DNA of 20,318 bases from CBDDDW01 sp965226805 (GTDB lineage Bacteria; Chloroflexota; Dehalococcoidia; Lucifugimonadales; JAGWBF01), in contig CBDDDW010000002.1 in NCBI GenBank assembly GCA_965226805.1, positions 1-20,318 on the forward strand. The letters are read 5' to 3'. The position numbers and the translations under genes were made by a program. This document shows, piece by piece, positions 8,178-15,982 of the stretch (positions are counted from its first letter, which is position 1; the number at the start of each line of letters is the position of its first letter). The notes under the pieces were generated by a model that saw only the letters and a list, made by a program, of their open reading frames with translations, ran no database searches and had not been told where the DNA came from.

Positions 8178-8396
8178 CTAAGAGCTGCCGGCTTCGGGGA
8201 GGCTTTCAACTTCCTTGCGAATCGACTCCAGCCTTCCGGCGATATCCCGCACCTCCGGTGTAGACGCCTCACATTGCGGGCACCAGATCCGGTCTCGCGA
8301 AGTCATCATGAGATTGTCTTTCTTCACCTGGAACGTCCCGGTCTGCGTCCGACAGACCCCGCACAGTTGAACTACGGTCACGGTCTCTGCGGCCAT
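8178..8396 (-). CDS. Small CxxC/CxxC zinc-ribbon-like protein at the end of the apr-qmo operon
   Basis: I do not recognise a family. The 72-residue protein has two cysteine pairs, Cys12-Cys15 (CGVC) and Cys39-Cys42 (CPQC), separated by 23 residues. This is the layout of a zinc ribbon or rubredoxin-like knuckle. A charged helix follows (about 47-66, DIAGRLESIRKEVESL). The frame is open further upstream to 8552, but the ATG at 8396 has a near-ideal GGAGGAG a few bases before it, and the longer version would overlap qmoC and adds sequence with no domain character. It starts 79 bp after the qmoC stop on the same strand, so co-transcription is likely. In Desulfovibrio-type operons this place is held by qmoD, which this does not resemble. 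Roles in metal handling, assembly or regulation of Apr/Qmo are open guesses. Confidence 0.7.
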   Translation of the reverse strand: MAAETVTVVQLCGVCRTQTGTFQVKKDNLMMTSRDRIWCPQCEASTPEVRDIAGRLESIRKEVESLPEAGSS

Positions 8397-8475
8397 CGCT
8401 CCTCCAACCGCGAAATTACTAAGTGCCGTGACGCCGCCGACCGGGAACTTCCCGGCATTGGCTGGCGCTGACTCC

Positions 8476-9693
8476 TCACTTAGACGACAGAAGCGCTGGG
8501 ACGTCGCTGGCTGCACGGCGTGTCGCGGGCATCCGGCCGATCTGCCTGGCATGGGTTAGAGCCAGCGTCCGGTAGATGATGTGGGCGAACTTGGTGAAAG
8601 GGAGATACGTGAATAGCATGAAATAGAAGACCAGATGCACGAGATAGAGAGAGTATGCCGGTACTCTCAAGTCCGCGTATCTGACGATCTCGACGGCGAA
8701 CCCGGTGATGGTGACCAGGTACAGTACGCCTATGAAGTACCAGTCGAAGTACACGGACCGTCCCGCCTCGTCACGCCTCGCCAGCCTCCTCCAGACTACC
8801 CAAGTCAACCCGATGAGCAGTGCGGCGCCGCCGAGATTGCCGATAATCTTGACAGGGTCCTGGATCGGCAACGACAGATCCTTGCCCAAGATCCACGTAT
8901 AGATGAAGGAGCCGGTGGTGGCGGCGGTGAGAAGAAGGAACCCGTAGAGTATTCCCATGTGAGCGTACCCGCGGGGCTTGTTTCGCCTGCACATCCGGAA
9001 ATAGGTATGAGTCGCCACGTCGCGTAGGGACAGCAAGAGGCTCTTGATGAAGCCTTCCCGCACCTCGGGAGGGTCCACTTCCGACTGGAGGATGCCTTTC
9101 CAAAACCTGCGTCCACCGACCCAGGCTACCGCCACAGCGAATCCCACCGCTATGAGCGAGAACACGTCAATCCAGATTGATGAGATAAACTCGTCGAATA
9201 GTATCTCTTTCCCGAATTCGTCAACGAGCGCCTGTCTTTCGGGGAACTCCACGCCGCCCTCCGGAATTATCACCGCGAACAGCAGCAAAAGGAAGGTCAG
9301 GACCACCGGAGGAAGGAAGGCAAGAGGCAGGAGCTTTGGGTTGTTGGTCGCCTTCCCAAGGGCTTTCGGCGCGGCGTAGTGCTCGATCTGGTAGGACCGC
9401 ACGGCGGCCATCAAATCACCGGGGAAGGCCTCCCGTGGACAATGGGTAGAGCACTCGTTGCACTGATGACACAGCCACACGTCTCCGTCCTGGAGCAGTT
9501 TGTCCTTCAGCCCCCACTGGGCCCATACCATCTCCTTGCGGGGGAACGCCTGATCGTCGGGAGTCAGCGGGCAGACCACCGAGCAGGTGCCACACTGGTA
9601 ACACTTGCCCAGGTGCTCGGCCCCCAGCTGCATGATGCGCAAGACGGCATCGCTGTCGCTGGTCAGTAATGGTAGCTCTTGTGCCTGTGTCAT
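8476..9693 (-). CDS. qmoC: Quinone-interacting membrane-bound oxidoreductase subunit QmoC
   Basis: This 405-residue protein joins an HdrC-like ferredoxin domain to an HdrE/NarI-like cytochrome b domain, the defining structure of QmoC. Two [4Fe-4S] motifs lie at Cys31/34/37/41 (CYQCGTCSVVCP) and Cys75/78/81/85 (CHQCNECSTHCP). Six or so hydrophobic segments follow from about residue 120, with histidines in THTYFRMCRRNKPRGYAHMG and LVHLVFYFMLFTYLPFTKFAH suited to bind haem b. It anchors the complex in the membrane and exchanges electrons with the quinone pool, passing them to or from QmoAB and AprBA. It follows qmoB by 15 bp. A simple HdrC or NarI subunit is excluded because both domains are in one chain. 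Confidence 0.95.
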   Translation of the reverse strand: MTQAQELPLLTSDSDAVLRIMQLGAEHLGKCYQCGTCSVVCPLTPDDQAFPRKEMVWAQWGLKDKLLQDGDVWLCHQCNECSTHCPREAFPGDLMAAVRSYQIEHYAAPKALGKATNNPKLLPLAFLPPVVLTFLLLLFAVIIPEGGVEFPERQALVDEFGKEILFDEFISSIWIDVFSLIAVGFAVAVAWVGGRRFWKGILQSEVDPPEVREGFIKSLLLSLRDVATHTYFRMCRRNKPRGYAHMGILYGFLLLTAATTGSFIYTWILGKDLSLPIQDPVKIIGNLGGAALLIGLTWVVWRRLARRDEAGRSVYFDWYFIGVLYLVTITGFAVEIVRYADLRVPAYSLYLVHLVFYFMLFTYLPFTKFAHIIYRTLALTHARQIGRMPATRRAASDVPALLSSK

Positions 9694-9708
9694 GCGTGCT
9701 CGACTGAA

Positions 9709-11850
9709 TCAAAACCCCTTGTAAGGGTTGGGGCCCATCGCCCTGAGCTCGTCGGCGAACTCATTTACAAGGTCCGGTATCTTGTTGTAGTCGGAGATCT
9801 CTAGCTCAACCGCCCTTACTCGCTCGGGCTCCAGCATCTGCCGGGTCAGCGTCTCTTGGATGTTGGCCATACGTTTCATGGCCAGCTCGCTTCCTTGCAT
9901 GAAGTGGCACTGGTAGTCATCTCCCGTCTTGCACCCTAATAAGATCACCCCGTCGATCCCTTGGGACACGGCATCGGTTACCAGCACGATGTTCAGAGAG
10001 CCGAGGCATCGCAGAGGGATCACTCGCACGCTGGCGTCGTACTGCAGGCGGTTGATGCCGGCCATGTCGAAGGCGGGATATGCGTCGTTCTCGCAAGCGA
10101 AGGCTATGATTCTGGGCTTCGTATCGTCGTCGGGGAACTTCACCGACCGGACCATGGAGGTAAGCTGCTCGACACTGTAGTCTTCGAAGGATATGACTTG
10201 CACAGGACAAGCGCCCATACAGATGCCGCACCGCCGGCATCGGCTGGGATTAAGGCTGGGATACTCACGCTCGTCTACCTCGATGGCCCCGAAGGGGCAC
10301 TCCTCGGTGCACCTGCCGCACTTGGTACAGCCCTGAAGCATGGTGAAGGGAAGGGAGAGATCGCGCACTCGTGGGTGCACCGCGGCACCGCGGGCTATCA
10401 GCTCAAGGCTCTGGATAGCCTTCAGGGCCGCCCCCGTCGCGTCTTCGGCGCTTGCTATGGCATCCATGGGCTCCCGCACACATCCCGCCGCGTAGATCCC
10501 AGTCCGGCGGGTTTCGTAGGGGAAGCAGATGTAGTTGGAGTCGGCGAACCCGTGCTTATTGACTGGTACGTCCTCACCTTGCTTGTAACCCAGGTGCAGG
10601 ATTTCCGATCCCGCAGTCGTCGGGACCATCCCCGTGGCCAGGACCACCATGTCTACCTGGAGGCGGATAGCGCCTCCTATCAACGTGTTCTCGAGATCGA
10701 CCAGGATGTTGCCAGCGCCGTCCTCGGTAAGCCTGACGCCGTCGCTCTTGGTGAAGAGGATGCGGTCCTCCTCCTGGACCTTTCTGTAGAAGAGCTCGGC
10801 CTGGCCCGGCGTGATCATGTGGTCATAAATGATGTATGAGACTGCGTTTGGGTTCTGCTCTCGCACATACTCAGCCTGCTTCAGGGCTACCAGGTCACTT
10901 ACACTCGAGTCATAGATGAACTGTTGGCCTCCCCTTGAGCCAACCCGCTGAATAAACGCGACCTTCTCGACGGCCTTTCCGTCTGACGGGCGCACGATGG
11001 TCCCGCTTTTAGCTAAATCCTCTAAGGTCAGGCTGTTGATGACGTTGCGTAGCTTTCCCATGCCAAAGTGATCTGACTCGGACGGGTCGTAGGGCTCCCA
11101 ACCTGTGGCCAGCACCACAGACCCAATCGCTATGGGAATGCTGGTCCCGCCCTGTCGTATCGTCACGTCGAAGAACCCCGGCCGGCCGGAGATCCCCTCC
11201 ACCTCCGCTGATGTCAGCACCTTGATCTTCGGATGATTCCCGGCACGAAGCGACACTTCATCGACGCCGGTTGGCTCCAGGTCACGGTAAGGGGGTCGCG
11301 TCGGATATCTCTTATGGAAGCTGGCCAACCATCCTCCCAGCTTGTCGGACTTCTCCACGAGGACCACGTTGGAGCCGGCATCGGCGGCTTCTATCGCCGC
11401 TGTCATTCCGCTGACCCCGCCGCCGACCACCAGCAGGGACTTCTCAGGAGCTTCGGTTTTCGGTTCAGGGGGCTTGGTCTTCTGGGAGCGGACAATGCCC
11501 ATGCGCAAATAGTCCTCGGCCAGCGTCTGGGTCTCCTCGTCGTTGGGGGGTTTGCTCCAGGCGACCTGCTCCCTGATGTTGACCCGCTGGACCATCTTGA
11601 CCCCGAGGGTCTCAGTGGAAAACACATCCCAGTTGACCCGCTCGGAGCAGGCGGCGATGACGGCCTGGTCGGCGCCCGCTTCGGCCAGGTCCTGACGCAG
11701 AAACTCCACTCCTTCGGGAACACAAAGGGGAGGGTGGACCTTGGCCTCAACACCGAACTCGGCGGCCGACAGGTCGGCCAGCTTCTGGGCGTTGAGGCAA
11801 TCGCCTATGCCACATCCGGTGCAGACATAGGTTCGAACGGTGCCGGCCAT
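9709..11850 (-). CDS. qmoB: Quinone-interacting membrane-bound oxidoreductase subunit QmoB
   Basis: This 713-residue HdrA-like flavoprotein has four parts. An N-terminal cysteine domain holds Cys10, 13, 18 and 43. The FAD-binding Rossmann fold begins VVGGGVSGMTAA at about 141 and has a second dinucleotide segment. Two ferredoxin motifs follow (Cys508/511/514/518 and Cys538/541/544/548). A C-terminal MvhD-like domain has Cys586, 615, 640 and 648, including CKTGDDYQC, and binds a [2Fe-2S] centre in relatives. This order matches QmoB and separates it from the shorter QmoA. It shuttles electrons between AprBA and QmoC in the cytoplasm. The ATG at 11850 lies four bases after the qmoA stop, with AGGAGAGG inside the end of qmoA as ribosome site. 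Confidence 0.95.
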   Translation of the reverse strand: MAGTVRTYVCTGCGIGDCLNAQKLADLSAAEFGVEAKVHPPLCVPEGVEFLRQDLAEAGADQAVIAACSERVNWDVFSTETLGVKMVQRVNIREQVAWSKPPNDEETQTLAEDYLRMGIVRSQKTKPPEPKTEAPEKSLLVVGGGVSGMTAAIEAADAGSNVVLVEKSDKLGGWLASFHKRYPTRPPYRDLEPTGVDEVSLRAGNHPKIKVLTSAEVEGISGRPGFFDVTIRQGGTSIPIAIGSVVLATGWEPYDPSESDHFGMGKLRNVINSLTLEDLAKSGTIVRPSDGKAVEKVAFIQRVGSRGGQQFIYDSSVSDLVALKQAEYVREQNPNAVSYIIYDHMITPGQAELFYRKVQEEDRILFTKSDGVRLTEDGAGNILVDLENTLIGGAIRLQVDMVVLATGMVPTTAGSEILHLGYKQGEDVPVNKHGFADSNYICFPYETRRTGIYAAGCVREPMDAIASAEDATGAALKAIQSLELIARGAAVHPRVRDLSLPFTMLQGCTKCGRCTEECPFGAIEVDEREYPSLNPSRCRRCGICMGACPVQVISFEDYSVEQLTSMVRSVKFPDDDTKPRIIAFACENDAYPAFDMAGINRLQYDASVRVIPLRCLGSLNIVLVTDAVSQGIDGVILLGCKTGDDYQCHFMQGSELAMKRMANIQETLTRQMLEPERVRAVELEISDYNKIPDLVNEFADELRAMGPNPYKGF

Positions 11851-11854
11851 GGAA

Positions 11855-13132
11855 TTATGGCCTCTCCTGGACTTGCGTGGCCTTCAATGCCGCGCCAGTG
11901 GCGTCACGCACACTGGATACCACGTCCATGGGCCTCCTGGTGACCCCAGCGATGTAGATACCCTTCTTCCGGTCTTCCAGGCTGAACCCGAACTCGTCGT
12001 ACTCCAGGTCCAATCCGGGGATCTTGGTGTCGGCGGTGTTGGGCACCATGCCGGTGGAGAGGACTACGAGGTCCACGTTGACACGGACCTTCTGGCCACC
12101 AAGCATGTCGTCAGCTTCTACAATCAAGTTCCTCGTGGCGGGATCCTCCTCGATTTTCGCTACCTTCCCTTTGATGAACTCAACTCCTTCGTCCCGCTCC
12201 ACCCGCTGGTAGAAATCCTCGTACATTCCCGACGCTCGGATATCTATATAGAAGATGTATACCTCAGAGTCTCCGTACTGGTCTCGGATGTAAGTGGCCT
12301 CTTTCAGGGAAGAAAGGCAGCAGATGGCGGAGCAATACGGCAGGTGGTTCGTGTCCCGGGACCCCGCACACTGGACGAAGGCCACCCGCTTGGCCGGCTG
12401 CCCGTCCGAGGGCCTCACAATCTTCCCCATAGTAGGTCCGTTGGCCGCCGCGAGCCGCTCCATCATGACGTTGTTGATCACATTCGGGTATTCGCCAAAT
12501 CCCACGTAGTCGATCTTTGAGGCGTCGTAGGGCTTCCAGCCGGTGGCAACGACAATGGACGCTACTTTGAGATTAATGGTGCTAGGCGCCATGCGGAGAT
12601 CGATGGCATCGGTGGGGCAGACCTCGACGCACTTGTTGCACGTCTCACCAAGGCAAGTCCCCTCGTCAATCACGTATTTCATCGGAAGGGCCATCTCGTG
12701 GGGCAGGTAGATGGCCTTCGTGGTGTCCATTCCGTAGTTGAAGGCGTTGGGCCGGTCCTCCGGACACACAGCTACGCACTCGGCGCAGGCGGTGCACCGG
12801 TCCAGCAGCACGAACCTCGGGTTCAGGCGGACGCGGACTTCGTAGTTACCGACTTGCCCGGAGACGTTTTCGACCTCGGCCAGCGTGAAGAACTTCAGAT
12901 GCCGGTGGCCGCTCTTGATACGCCTGAAGTTGATTTCCAGGCCGCAGGTGGGCGGACACAGCTTCGGGAAATACTTGTAGAACCCGGCGACCCTTCCACC
13001 GAGGTAGGATTCCTTCTCGACTATGTAGACGTCATGGCCGGCTTCGAGCGCTTCGATCGCTGCAGTCATCCCGGCCATGCCGCTGCCTATCACCAGGACG
13101 CCGGAGTCCCGCATGTCTGTCTGTGACATCAT
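11855..13132 (-). CDS. qmoA: Quinone-interacting membrane-bound oxidoreductase subunit QmoA
   Basis: This 425-residue protein is HdrA-like, with the FAD fold starting at VLVIGSGMAGMTAAIEA (12-28). It carries CPPTCGLEINFRR (59-71) and two cysteine clusters able to bind [4Fe-4S]: Cys113/116/119/123 and Cys160/165/168/172. The second dinucleotide segment and a final FAD-contact GIYIAGVTRRPMDVVSSVRD close the protein. Size and lack of an MvhD domain identify it as QmoA rather than QmoB or methanogen HdrA. It starts 30 bp after aprA. Two ATG codons stand side by side (13132 and 13129), neither with a strong ribosome site, so the exact start is uncertain by one residue. It is a cytoplasmic part of the electron wire between APS reductase and the quinone pool. 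Confidence 0.95.
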   Translation of the reverse strand: MMSQTDMRDSGVLVIGSGMAGMTAAIEALEAGHDVYIVEKESYLGGRVAGFYKYFPKLCPPTCGLEINFRRIKSGHRHLKFFTLAEVENVSGQVGNYEVRVRLNPRFVLLDRCTACAECVAVCPEDRPNAFNYGMDTTKAIYLPHEMALPMKYVIDEGTCLGETCNKCVEVCPTDAIDLRMAPSTINLKVASIVVATGWKPYDASKIDYVGFGEYPNVINNVMMERLAAANGPTMGKIVRPSDGQPAKRVAFVQCAGSRDTNHLPYCSAICCLSSLKEATYIRDQYGDSEVYIFYIDIRASGMYEDFYQRVERDEGVEFIKGKVAKIEEDPATRNLIVEADDMLGGQKVRVNVDLVVLSTGMVPNTADTKIPGLDLEYDEFGFSLEDRKKGIYIAGVTRRPMDVVSSVRDATGAALKATQVQERP

Positions 13133-13162
13133 GGGGTCTTCATCATATAGCCAGACACGATG

Positions 13163-15031
13163 TCAATCGATCACGGGGATGAAGGGTCTCTTGTAAAAGT
13201 CCCACTCGCCAGTTGACCTGTTATAACGTGAATTTACGAACACCTTCCAGTTTTCGTCGTCCAGCTTGGGGAAGTCGCCTCGGTAGTAGTAACCGGGCCA
13301 GCGGGTCTCCTCCCTGTACAACAGGTGGCGCATGTGAGTCTCACCGCACCAGAGCCGGTCCACGAGCTCCCAGCAACGCAGTAGATCATGGAGGTCCTTG
13401 GCGCCCAGCTTGGCCAGGTCCTCCCGGAACATCGCCAGGTGCTCCAACCCCCGCTCCAGCATGGGCCTGTTGGTCATGTAAGCTGAACCCCAGCCGCCGG
13501 CGTACTCGTCCATAATCTTCTGAAGTCGATGCAAAGCCTGCTTGGGCAACAGATAGTTCGGATTAATCTCATCTCGAGTGGTCTTGCCCTTGTGCTCGTC
13601 GAACCACGCCATAGGCGCCCAGATCTGTTGCGAGATTTCCGCGATCTTTCCTTCGTCAGCCTTCGGTTCGTTGGTCATGTCATAGATATAGCTTACCGCT
13701 CCCTTGGCTGCCAGTCTGCCCTCCGTGTAGGACCCGGAGGAGAACTTATGGGCCGCGCATCCCACTCCGTCCCCCGCGGCGAACAGCCCCTTTACAGTGG
13801 TCATCCGGTTGTAGCCCCAGAAATATTCGGACGGAGACACGTCCTCCGGCCCGCTTACCCAAGCCCCGGAGGTCCCCGCGTGGGACCCCATGAGATACGG
13901 CTCCGTCAGCACCAACTCCGAGTCCGTCTTCGCCGGGTCTATGTTATTCGATGCCCACAGAAGCGCCTGGGAAATGGTCATATCCAGGAAGTCTTCCCAT
14001 GCTTCGCTCTCGACTTCACGCCTCTTGGTGGCGTCGGCGCCTTCCATAAGCTTTTGCAGCGCGTCGGCTGTACGCATGAAGATAGGTCCCTTGCCCTCCT
14101 GGATGTCTCTGAGCATCAGGTGGTTCCTGAGAGGGGTCGGCATCGGTGCGACGCCCGCGTAGGGCTGCCACCCTTCCAGCTCATGGCGTCGAGTTTGCTC
14201 GTACTCTTCCCCGTAGGCATTGGTGGCCTTGCTCTTGAACATCAAGAAATACATTCCCACGGGACCGTAGCCATCCTTGAACCGGGTTTGGACGATGCGG
14301 TGCTCCATCTGAGTCATCTCCGCCCCGGCCTGGATCGCCAGGTTGTATGCCGAGCCTGTGTTGAACACGGTGTACCAGGCCCTGCCCAGCCCCTCCCCGA
14401 CAGCATGGGGCCTCCAGAGATTGACTGCGCCACCCGCGGAGCAGATCACCGCCTTTGCCTTGAACACGTAGGTCACGTTCTCGCGCATGCTGAAACCGAC
14501 GGCGCCCGCGATCCTCTCAGGGTCGTTTTCGTCCAGGAGCAGGTGAGAGACGAATACTCGCTCGTAAAGGTTCCCGTCTCCCACCGCCGACTTAGCCGCC
14601 TCGGCGACGAGCGGCTTGTACGACTCGCCGTGGATCATGATCTGCCACTTGCCCTCGCGTACGTACCGGCCCTCCGGTGTCTTGAAGAAAGGGAGGCCCC
14701 ATTCTTCGAACATGTGGACGGAGGCGTCAACGTGTCTGGCAATGTCGAAGGTCAGGTCCTCACGGGAGAGCCCCACGGTCTCATTACGCACGTATCGGAC
14801 AAAGTCCTCCGGGGTGTTCTCTCCCCATTTCATCCCCATGTACATGTTGATGGCGGAAAGCCCCATTGCCACTGCGCCACTACGTTCGATGGCCGCTTTT
14901 TCTACAAGCACGACCCTGAGACCTTTAACCTTGGCCCAATGGGCGGCCTCGTAAGCAGCCCCGCAGCCGGCCATGCCTCCGCCGACGATCAGGACATCGC
15001 ATTCCACAACTTCAGTTCTGGGCTCAGCCAT
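13163..15031 (-). CDS. aprA: Adenylylsulfate (APS) reductase, alpha subunit
   Basis: This is the FAD-containing catalytic subunit, which converts APS plus two electrons to sulfite plus AMP, or the reverse. The 622 residues cover the family's length. The FAD fold begins DVLIVGGGMAGCGAAYEA (12-29), followed by ERSGAVAMGLSAIN (49-62). The conserved QTRFKDGYGPVGMYF holds Arg250, and GSHAGTSGAWVSGPED holds His384; by position these match Arg265 and His398 of the Archaeoglobus enzyme, the substrate-binding and catalytic pair. GLFAAGDGVGCAAHKFSSGSYTEGR is also intact, so the enzyme looks functional. A GTG two codons earlier (15037) is possible, but the ATG at 15031 has GAGGGG five bases before it, whereas the GTG would sit inside that site. 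It follows aprB by 50 bp. Succinate dehydrogenase or fumarate reductase is ruled out by these motifs. Confidence 0.96.
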   Translation of the reverse strand: MAEPRTEVVECDVLIVGGGMAGCGAAYEAAHWAKVKGLRVVLVEKAAIERSGAVAMGLSAINMYMGMKWGENTPEDFVRYVRNETVGLSREDLTFDIARHVDASVHMFEEWGLPFFKTPEGRYVREGKWQIMIHGESYKPLVAEAAKSAVGDGNLYERVFVSHLLLDENDPERIAGAVGFSMRENVTYVFKAKAVICSAGGAVNLWRPHAVGEGLGRAWYTVFNTGSAYNLAIQAGAEMTQMEHRIVQTRFKDGYGPVGMYFLMFKSKATNAYGEEYEQTRRHELEGWQPYAGVAPMPTPLRNHLMLRDIQEGKGPIFMRTADALQKLMEGADATKRREVESEAWEDFLDMTISQALLWASNNIDPAKTDSELVLTEPYLMGSHAGTSGAWVSGPEDVSPSEYFWGYNRMTTVKGLFAAGDGVGCAAHKFSSGSYTEGRLAAKGAVSYIYDMTNEPKADEGKIAEISQQIWAPMAWFDEHKGKTTRDEINPNYLLPKQALHRLQKIMDEYAGGWGSAYMTNRPMLERGLEHLAMFREDLAKLGAKDLHDLLRCWELVDRLWCGETHMRHLLYREETRWPGYYYRGDFPKLDDENWKVFVNSRYNRSTGEWDFYKRPFIPVID

Positions 15032-15081
15032 TCTCACCCCTCGTTAATCGATTTCGTCGGGCCCGGCGGAGCTGCAGGGCG

Positions 15082-15528
15082 CTACTTGATGGGTACGGGG
15101 AGCTTGTCAACCCCCAGGTAATGGAGCTCCGCAGCCATTCCCGGGTGTTTCAGATCCTCAGCGCCGGGTGCTTCGGCGTTCTTGTGGGGCTCGATGGAAC
15201 CCCAGGGAGTGGTCCTAATAGGAAACCGGAAACGCTTTAGAGTCCCATCCCTGAACTTCAGGGCCCACATGATGGAATCAGTGCCTCTCAAGGGGATCGC
15301 GGTCGCGCCCATGGGCATTACGTCGGCATATCCTCTCAGGTCGATCGCCGACTGGGGGCACATCTTTACACACGCGAAGCATTCCCAGCATGCGTCGGGT
15401 TCCTGGTTGAAGGCTCTACCGATGTCGGTGTCCAGCTTCATCAGGTCGGCCGGACAGATGTACATGCAGGCTGGCCTGGCCAGAGCCTTGCAGCCGTCGC
15501 ATTTTTCCGGGTTAACGAAGGTCGGCAT
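15082..15528 (-). CDS. aprB: Adenylylsulfate (APS) reductase, beta subunit
   Basis: This 148-residue ferredoxin-like subunit carries electrons to the FAD of AprA through two [4Fe-4S] centres. Their ligands are Cys10/13/21/25 (the unusual eight-residue-spaced CDGCKALARPACMYICP) and Cys47/50/53/57 (CWECFACVKMCP). Trp48, which lies between cluster and FAD in known structures, is at exactly the same number here. The C-terminal half has RGTDSIMWALKFRDG and RFPIRTTPWGSI, the segment that wraps round AprA. The length is close to that of the Archaeoglobus subunit, so nothing is missing. It is the first gene of the operon, with GAGGTG seven bases before the ATG and about 100 bases of leader from the nearer predicted promoter. 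Confidence 0.96.
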   Translation of the reverse strand: MPTFVNPEKCDGCKALARPACMYICPADLMKLDTDIGRAFNQEPDACWECFACVKMCPQSAIDLRGYADVMPMGATAIPLRGTDSIMWALKFRDGTLKRFRFPIRTTPWGSIEPHKNAEAPGAEDLKHPGMAAELHYLGVDKLPVPIK

Positions 15529-15632
15529 CTACACACCTCGGTGGAAGGTTTTGGGACAGGGGAAAATGAACATCCACACTGTCTGCATCCGGCCCCCGCC
15601 CTTCAGCTTGAGGCCGTGCTATAATTCGCAAC

Positions 15633-15661
15633 AGTATAGCATCGGCTCATAGGCGGGTCAA
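15633..15661 (-). promoter_or_regulatory. Predicted proximal promoter of the aprBA-qmoABC operon (P1)
   Basis: On the minus strand TTGACC (15661-15656) is followed by exactly 17 bases and then TATACT (15638-15633), with TG one base ahead of the -10 box (extended -10). Transcription would start near 15626, about 98 bases before the aprB ATG. An inverted repeat GCTATA (15618-15623) / TATAGC (15635-15640) overlaps the -10 box and start region and could be an operator. Predicted from sequence only. Confidence 0.62.
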
Positions 15662-15719
15662 TCGAGGGCGCCCCTGACGAAGGACCACAAAGAAGTGCCG
15701 CCGGGGCGACACGGCCACA

Positions 15720-15748
15720 AGTATAGCACCAGCCGCATGCTCGGTCAA
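15720..15748 (-). promoter_or_regulatory. Predicted distal promoter of the aprBA-qmoABC operon (P2)
   Basis: The same design appears 87 bp upstream of P1: TTGACC (15748-15743), 17 bases, TATACT (15725-15720), again with TG one base before the -10 box. Spacers and flanks differ from those of P1, so this is not simply a recent duplication. Matching hexamers, spacing and extension make a chance hit less likely. Predicted from sequence only. Confidence 0.6.
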
Positions 15749-15982
15749 CGCGGGACAACGTCTCCCTGCTCGCCTAATCTGGTTCAGCGGTACGGCAGAG
15801 CCTGGTGCTCAGTCACCTTAACCCTGATAACCTCATTCTGATTGCGCCAGAGGCGGTCAGCTGAAGGATCTAGCGTCGCAGCAAGTAGCCCTCGCGATCA
15901 CGCTCTGGCGAAATCTTATTGAGACGGCCCTCGCCGGAACGGGGCATTGGGAACAGTTTCAGTCATTAATAAAGAGGCAACG

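Larger units (their letters stand above)
15529..15982. other. 454-bp divergent intergenic region between aprB and the DUF971 gene
   Basis: The half next to aprB holds the two predicted minus-strand promoters. On the plus strand, TGCTATAAT (15617-15625) is an extended -10 box without a recognisable -35; it could read towards the DUF971 gene, but that start is about 350 bp away. I see no gene, tRNA or terminator in 15750-15982. A TTG at 15947 is in frame with the DUF971 gene but lacks a ribosome site. Confidence 0.5.

Noticed and set aside
8397..8552. Longer start for the CxxC protein
   Set aside because: It would overlap the qmoC end and has no ribosome site or homology-like sequence, while GGAGGAG precedes the ATG at 8396.
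9961..10839. 292-residue open frame on the plus strand
   Set aside because: Antisense to qmoB with no domain character or ribosome site; qmoB is unmistakable on the other strand.
13163..15031. Fumarate reductase or succinate dehydrogenase flavoprotein
   Set aside because: The RFKDGYGPVG and GSHAG segments and the adjacent AprB with Trp48 are specific to APS reductase.
13529..15121. 530-residue open frame on the plus strand
   Set aside because: It lies wholly antisense to aprA and the end of aprB, has arginine- and histidine-rich low-information sequence, and resembles no family. It is a by-product of GC-rich codon use.
15770..15860. Possible tRNA (GGTTCAGC and CCTGATAACC-like pieces)
   Set aside because: No cloverleaf with proper acceptor stem and T-arm could be built on either strand.
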